DNA of 64,000 bases, from NCBI GenBank assembly GCA_041940425.1, contig JBGTSF010000002.1, positions 62,001 through 126,000 on the forward strand. Direction: 5' to 3'. The position numbers and the translations under genes were made by a program. This document shows, piece after piece, positions 62,638 through 64,000 of the stretch. This stretch comes from DATHTS01 sp041940425. Lineage in GTDB: Bacteria > Acidobacteriota > Blastocatellia > Pyrinomonadales > Pyrinomonadaceae. How positions within the stretch are numbered: the first letter of the stretch is position 1; the number at the start of each line of letters is the position of its first letter. Below the pieces are notes generated by a model that saw nothing but the letters and a program-made list of their open reading frames with translations, made no database searches and was not told where the DNA came from.

Positions 62638-63396
62638 ATGAGAAAAGTAAACCTAATAATTGTTTTCACGCTGATTCTTCCGTTGCTTGTAATTGCCCAA
62701 AACAGAAAAACAGACAGAGAAACTGACGGATTAAAAGGTTCGGTTAAATCTATTCTTACAGAAAGAGCAGACTTAAAGGAAAAATCCGGCAAATTAGTCG
62801 AATCCACGCGAAAACCGGAAGAAGCCATAACTTACGATACTGCCGGAAATCGTCTAACTTGGAAAACTTACGATTACTTAACGGGAACTTTGTTTGATTC
62901 GGTTATTTACAGCCGAATTGACGGAGATAAAGTTGCCCTTTACGAAAATATTGACAGTCCGAATAAAATTACTGCCGGCTCTCCGACAAAAAACAAAAAT
63001 TCATCAACTCGTGATTCTCGTTACACGAACAAATTCAAATATAAATATGATGACAAAGGAAATGTATCGGAAGAAGCGTGGCATCAAAATGACGGCTCTT
63101 TGTGGATGCGATACGTTTATAAATTTAACGGAAATCAAATTGAAGAACTTGTTTATGCCGCTGATGGTTCGCTAAATCAAAAATATGTTTCGATTCTGGA
63201 TGAAAAAGGAAATGAAGTAGAAATGCATTTTTATGATGTCAAAAGTGACAAAATAGAAGGAAAAGAAACCTACAAATATTTAGAATTTGATGCGGAAGGT
63301 AACTGGACGAAAAGAATTACATCCGAAGGAGATGCAGAAAATAAATTTAAAATGAAACCGCGAGAGATTATTTATCGCACATTGACTTATTTTTAG
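62638..63396 (+). CDS. Secreted protein with YD/RHS-like repeats
   Basis: 252 residues, signal peptide (VNLIIVFTLILPLLVIAQ). The YDTAGN, YDYLTG, YKYDDKGNVSEEAWHQNDGS, LDEKGNEVEMHFYD and EFDAEGNWTKR segments form YD-like repeats with conserved Asp-x-x-Gly-Asn turns. Length and pattern fit short RHS-like surface proteins. It starts 12 bases after the GltD-like stop. Confidence 0.75.
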   Translation: MRKVNLIIVFTLILPLLVIAQNRKTDRETDGLKGSVKSILTERADLKEKSGKLVESTRKPEEAITYDTAGNRLTWKTYDYLTGTLFDSVIYSRIDGDKVALYENIDSPNKITAGSPTKNKNSSTRDSRYTNKFKYKYDDKGNVSEEAWHQNDGSLWMRYVYKFNGNQIEELVYAADGSLNQKYVSILDEKGNEVEMHFYDVKSDKIEGKETYKYLEFDAEGNWTKRITSEGDAENKFKMKPREIIYRTLTYF

Positions 63397-63490
63397 CCCG
63401 TGAAACGGGCAACAGCATAAAGCCCGGCGTGAAAACGCTGGGAACGAAACGTAATCAAACACTCAAAGCCCGTGAAAACGGGCGACAGCC
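63395..63490. repeat. Array of AGCCCGTGAAA-type hairpin elements
   Basis: AGCCCGTGAAACGGGC (from 63396) and AGCCCGTGAAAACGGGC (about 63467) are direct copies, both followed by RACAGC, with AGCCCGGCGTGAAAACGCTGGG between them. The first follows directly on the gene's stop codon. The same word makes the 22-bp inner arm near 13046-13101, so these are dispersed REP-like units. Confidence 0.75.
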
Positions 63491-63560
63491 GTTTGATAAA
63501 TCGAATTATCGGCAATATCTAGAATGCCTGTATGTTAAAATTTCTCAGAGGTAAATTGTT

Positions 63561-63830
63561 ATGACTTTAACTCTTGAATTAAAACCTGAAACCGAAGCAA
63601 AACTGAAAAGCAAAGCGTCGGCGCAAGGCTTTGAGGTTGCGGATTATGTTGAAAATTTGATTGAAAAAGATATTGATCCGCGAAAAACTTTGGATGAAAT
63701 TTTCGCGCCTGTTCGCAAAGAATTTGAAGAATCTGGAATGACGGAAGATGAGTTTGACGAATTGATTTACCAAGCCCGCAGAGAAGTTTACGCCGAGAAA
63801 AAAGCTAAGGGAAACGGGACAATTTTATAA
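63561..63830 (+). CDS. Antitoxin-like protein
   Basis: 89 residues. MTLTLELKPETEAKLKSKAS with VADYVENLIEKDI forms a ribbon-helix-helix-like DNA-binding start, and the acidic C-terminal (EEIFAPVRKEFEESGMTEDEFDELIYQARREVYAEKKA) is of the antitoxin type that precedes PIN toxins. No toxin follows within the window. The next gene is a close paralogue, beginning 4 bases after this stop. Confidence 0.7.
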   Translation: MTLTLELKPETEAKLKSKASAQGFEVADYVENLIEKDIDPRKTLDEIFAPVRKEFEESGMTEDEFDELIYQARREVYAEKKAKGNGTIL

Positions 63831-63834
63831 AATT

Positions 63835-64000
63835 ATGAGTTTAACAATTACTTTAAAACCCGAAACAGAAACGAAATTGAAGAATCTGTCCAGTGCAAGA
63901 GGTTATGATGTTGATGAGTTCATCGAAAAGTTGATTGAAGACGAATCGAATAAACTGAGAACGATTGACGAAATTTTTGCGCCGTTTCGGAAAAATATCG
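63835..64000 (+). CDS. Paralogous antitoxin-like protein, partial at window end
   Basis: 55 residues visible (MSLTITLKPETETKLKNLSS, then DEFIEKLIEDESNK, RTIDEIFAPFRKNI). Same architecture as the previous gene with many identical positions (LKPET, EKLIE, DEIFAP), so the two are tandem duplicates. The remainder, and a toxin if any, lies beyond the window. Confidence 0.75.
   Translation, partial: MSLTITLKPETETKLKNLSSARGYDVDEFIEKLIEDESNKLRTIDEIFAPFRKNI

Noticed and set aside
63395..63490. Possible CRISPR array
   Set aside because: The units are hairpins of unequal spacing with no spacer-like segments; there are no cas genes in the window.

Overview
The window looks like a chromosomal segment of an Acidobacteriota-type bacterium, perhaps Blastocatellia/Pyrinomonadaceae. 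This placement is an inference from gene content: many secreted metallo-hydrolases, a DUF885 protein, an M36 peptidase, a delta-60/FG-GAP protein, SigZ beside ArsM, a YtxJ-like protein, a moderate-GC backbone and palindromic intergenic elements. No rRNA or tRNA gene and no CRISPR array was seen.

Layout. 1-1285: end of an M19 dipeptidase, a lipoprotein and a coiled-coil gene that breaks off. 1285-6480: an AT-rich island with one four-gene operon, made of an ABC/SMC-like ATPase with a zinc-binding CxxC pair, a small middle protein, a PD-(D/E)XK nuclease-like protein and a DNA methyltransferase. It resembles the three-component ABC (ABC-3C) conflict systems with a methylase added, and it is the best candidate here for a little-described defence system. 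6500-23800: backbone genes, including a DUF885 hydrolase, a glycosyltransferase, small zinc-ribbon and redox proteins, an arsM-PAP2 pair with sigZ upstream, a glucan phosphorylase, a macro-domain protein, a GNAT acetyltransferase, a large M36 peptidase and a PhyH-like oxygenase. 23900-29500: an accessory block with a pentapeptide-repeat membrane protein, HicAB, VapBC, a HerA-like ATPase and an AT-rich membrane protein, with a short repeat found three times at gene ends. 29500-35240: a spermidine-synthase-like protein, an FG-GAP/delta-60 protein and a GCS2-CBS fusion.

35280-49940 is a co-directional run of eleven mostly exported proteins: M20 and M28 peptidases, two amidohydrolases, an M1/M61-like peptidase, an MBL-fold protein, a serine hydrolase, TPR proteins and two paralogous NTF2-like proteins. 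Together they suggest a periplasmic or extracellular peptide/amide scavenging programme. 49983-52522 is an IS1595-family element with cargo genes that look like a toxin-immunity pair, lying inside a longer inverted repeat. 52530-63400 holds more exported hydrolases (including paralogues of the previous block), an FMN reductase, an AraC regulator, a netrin-like/alpha-beta hydrolase fusion and a GltD-like iron-sulfur oxidoreductase. The window ends in two tandem antitoxin-like genes.

A recurring structural theme is that many intergenic gaps carry a long, often nested, inverted repeat, each with a different sequence.
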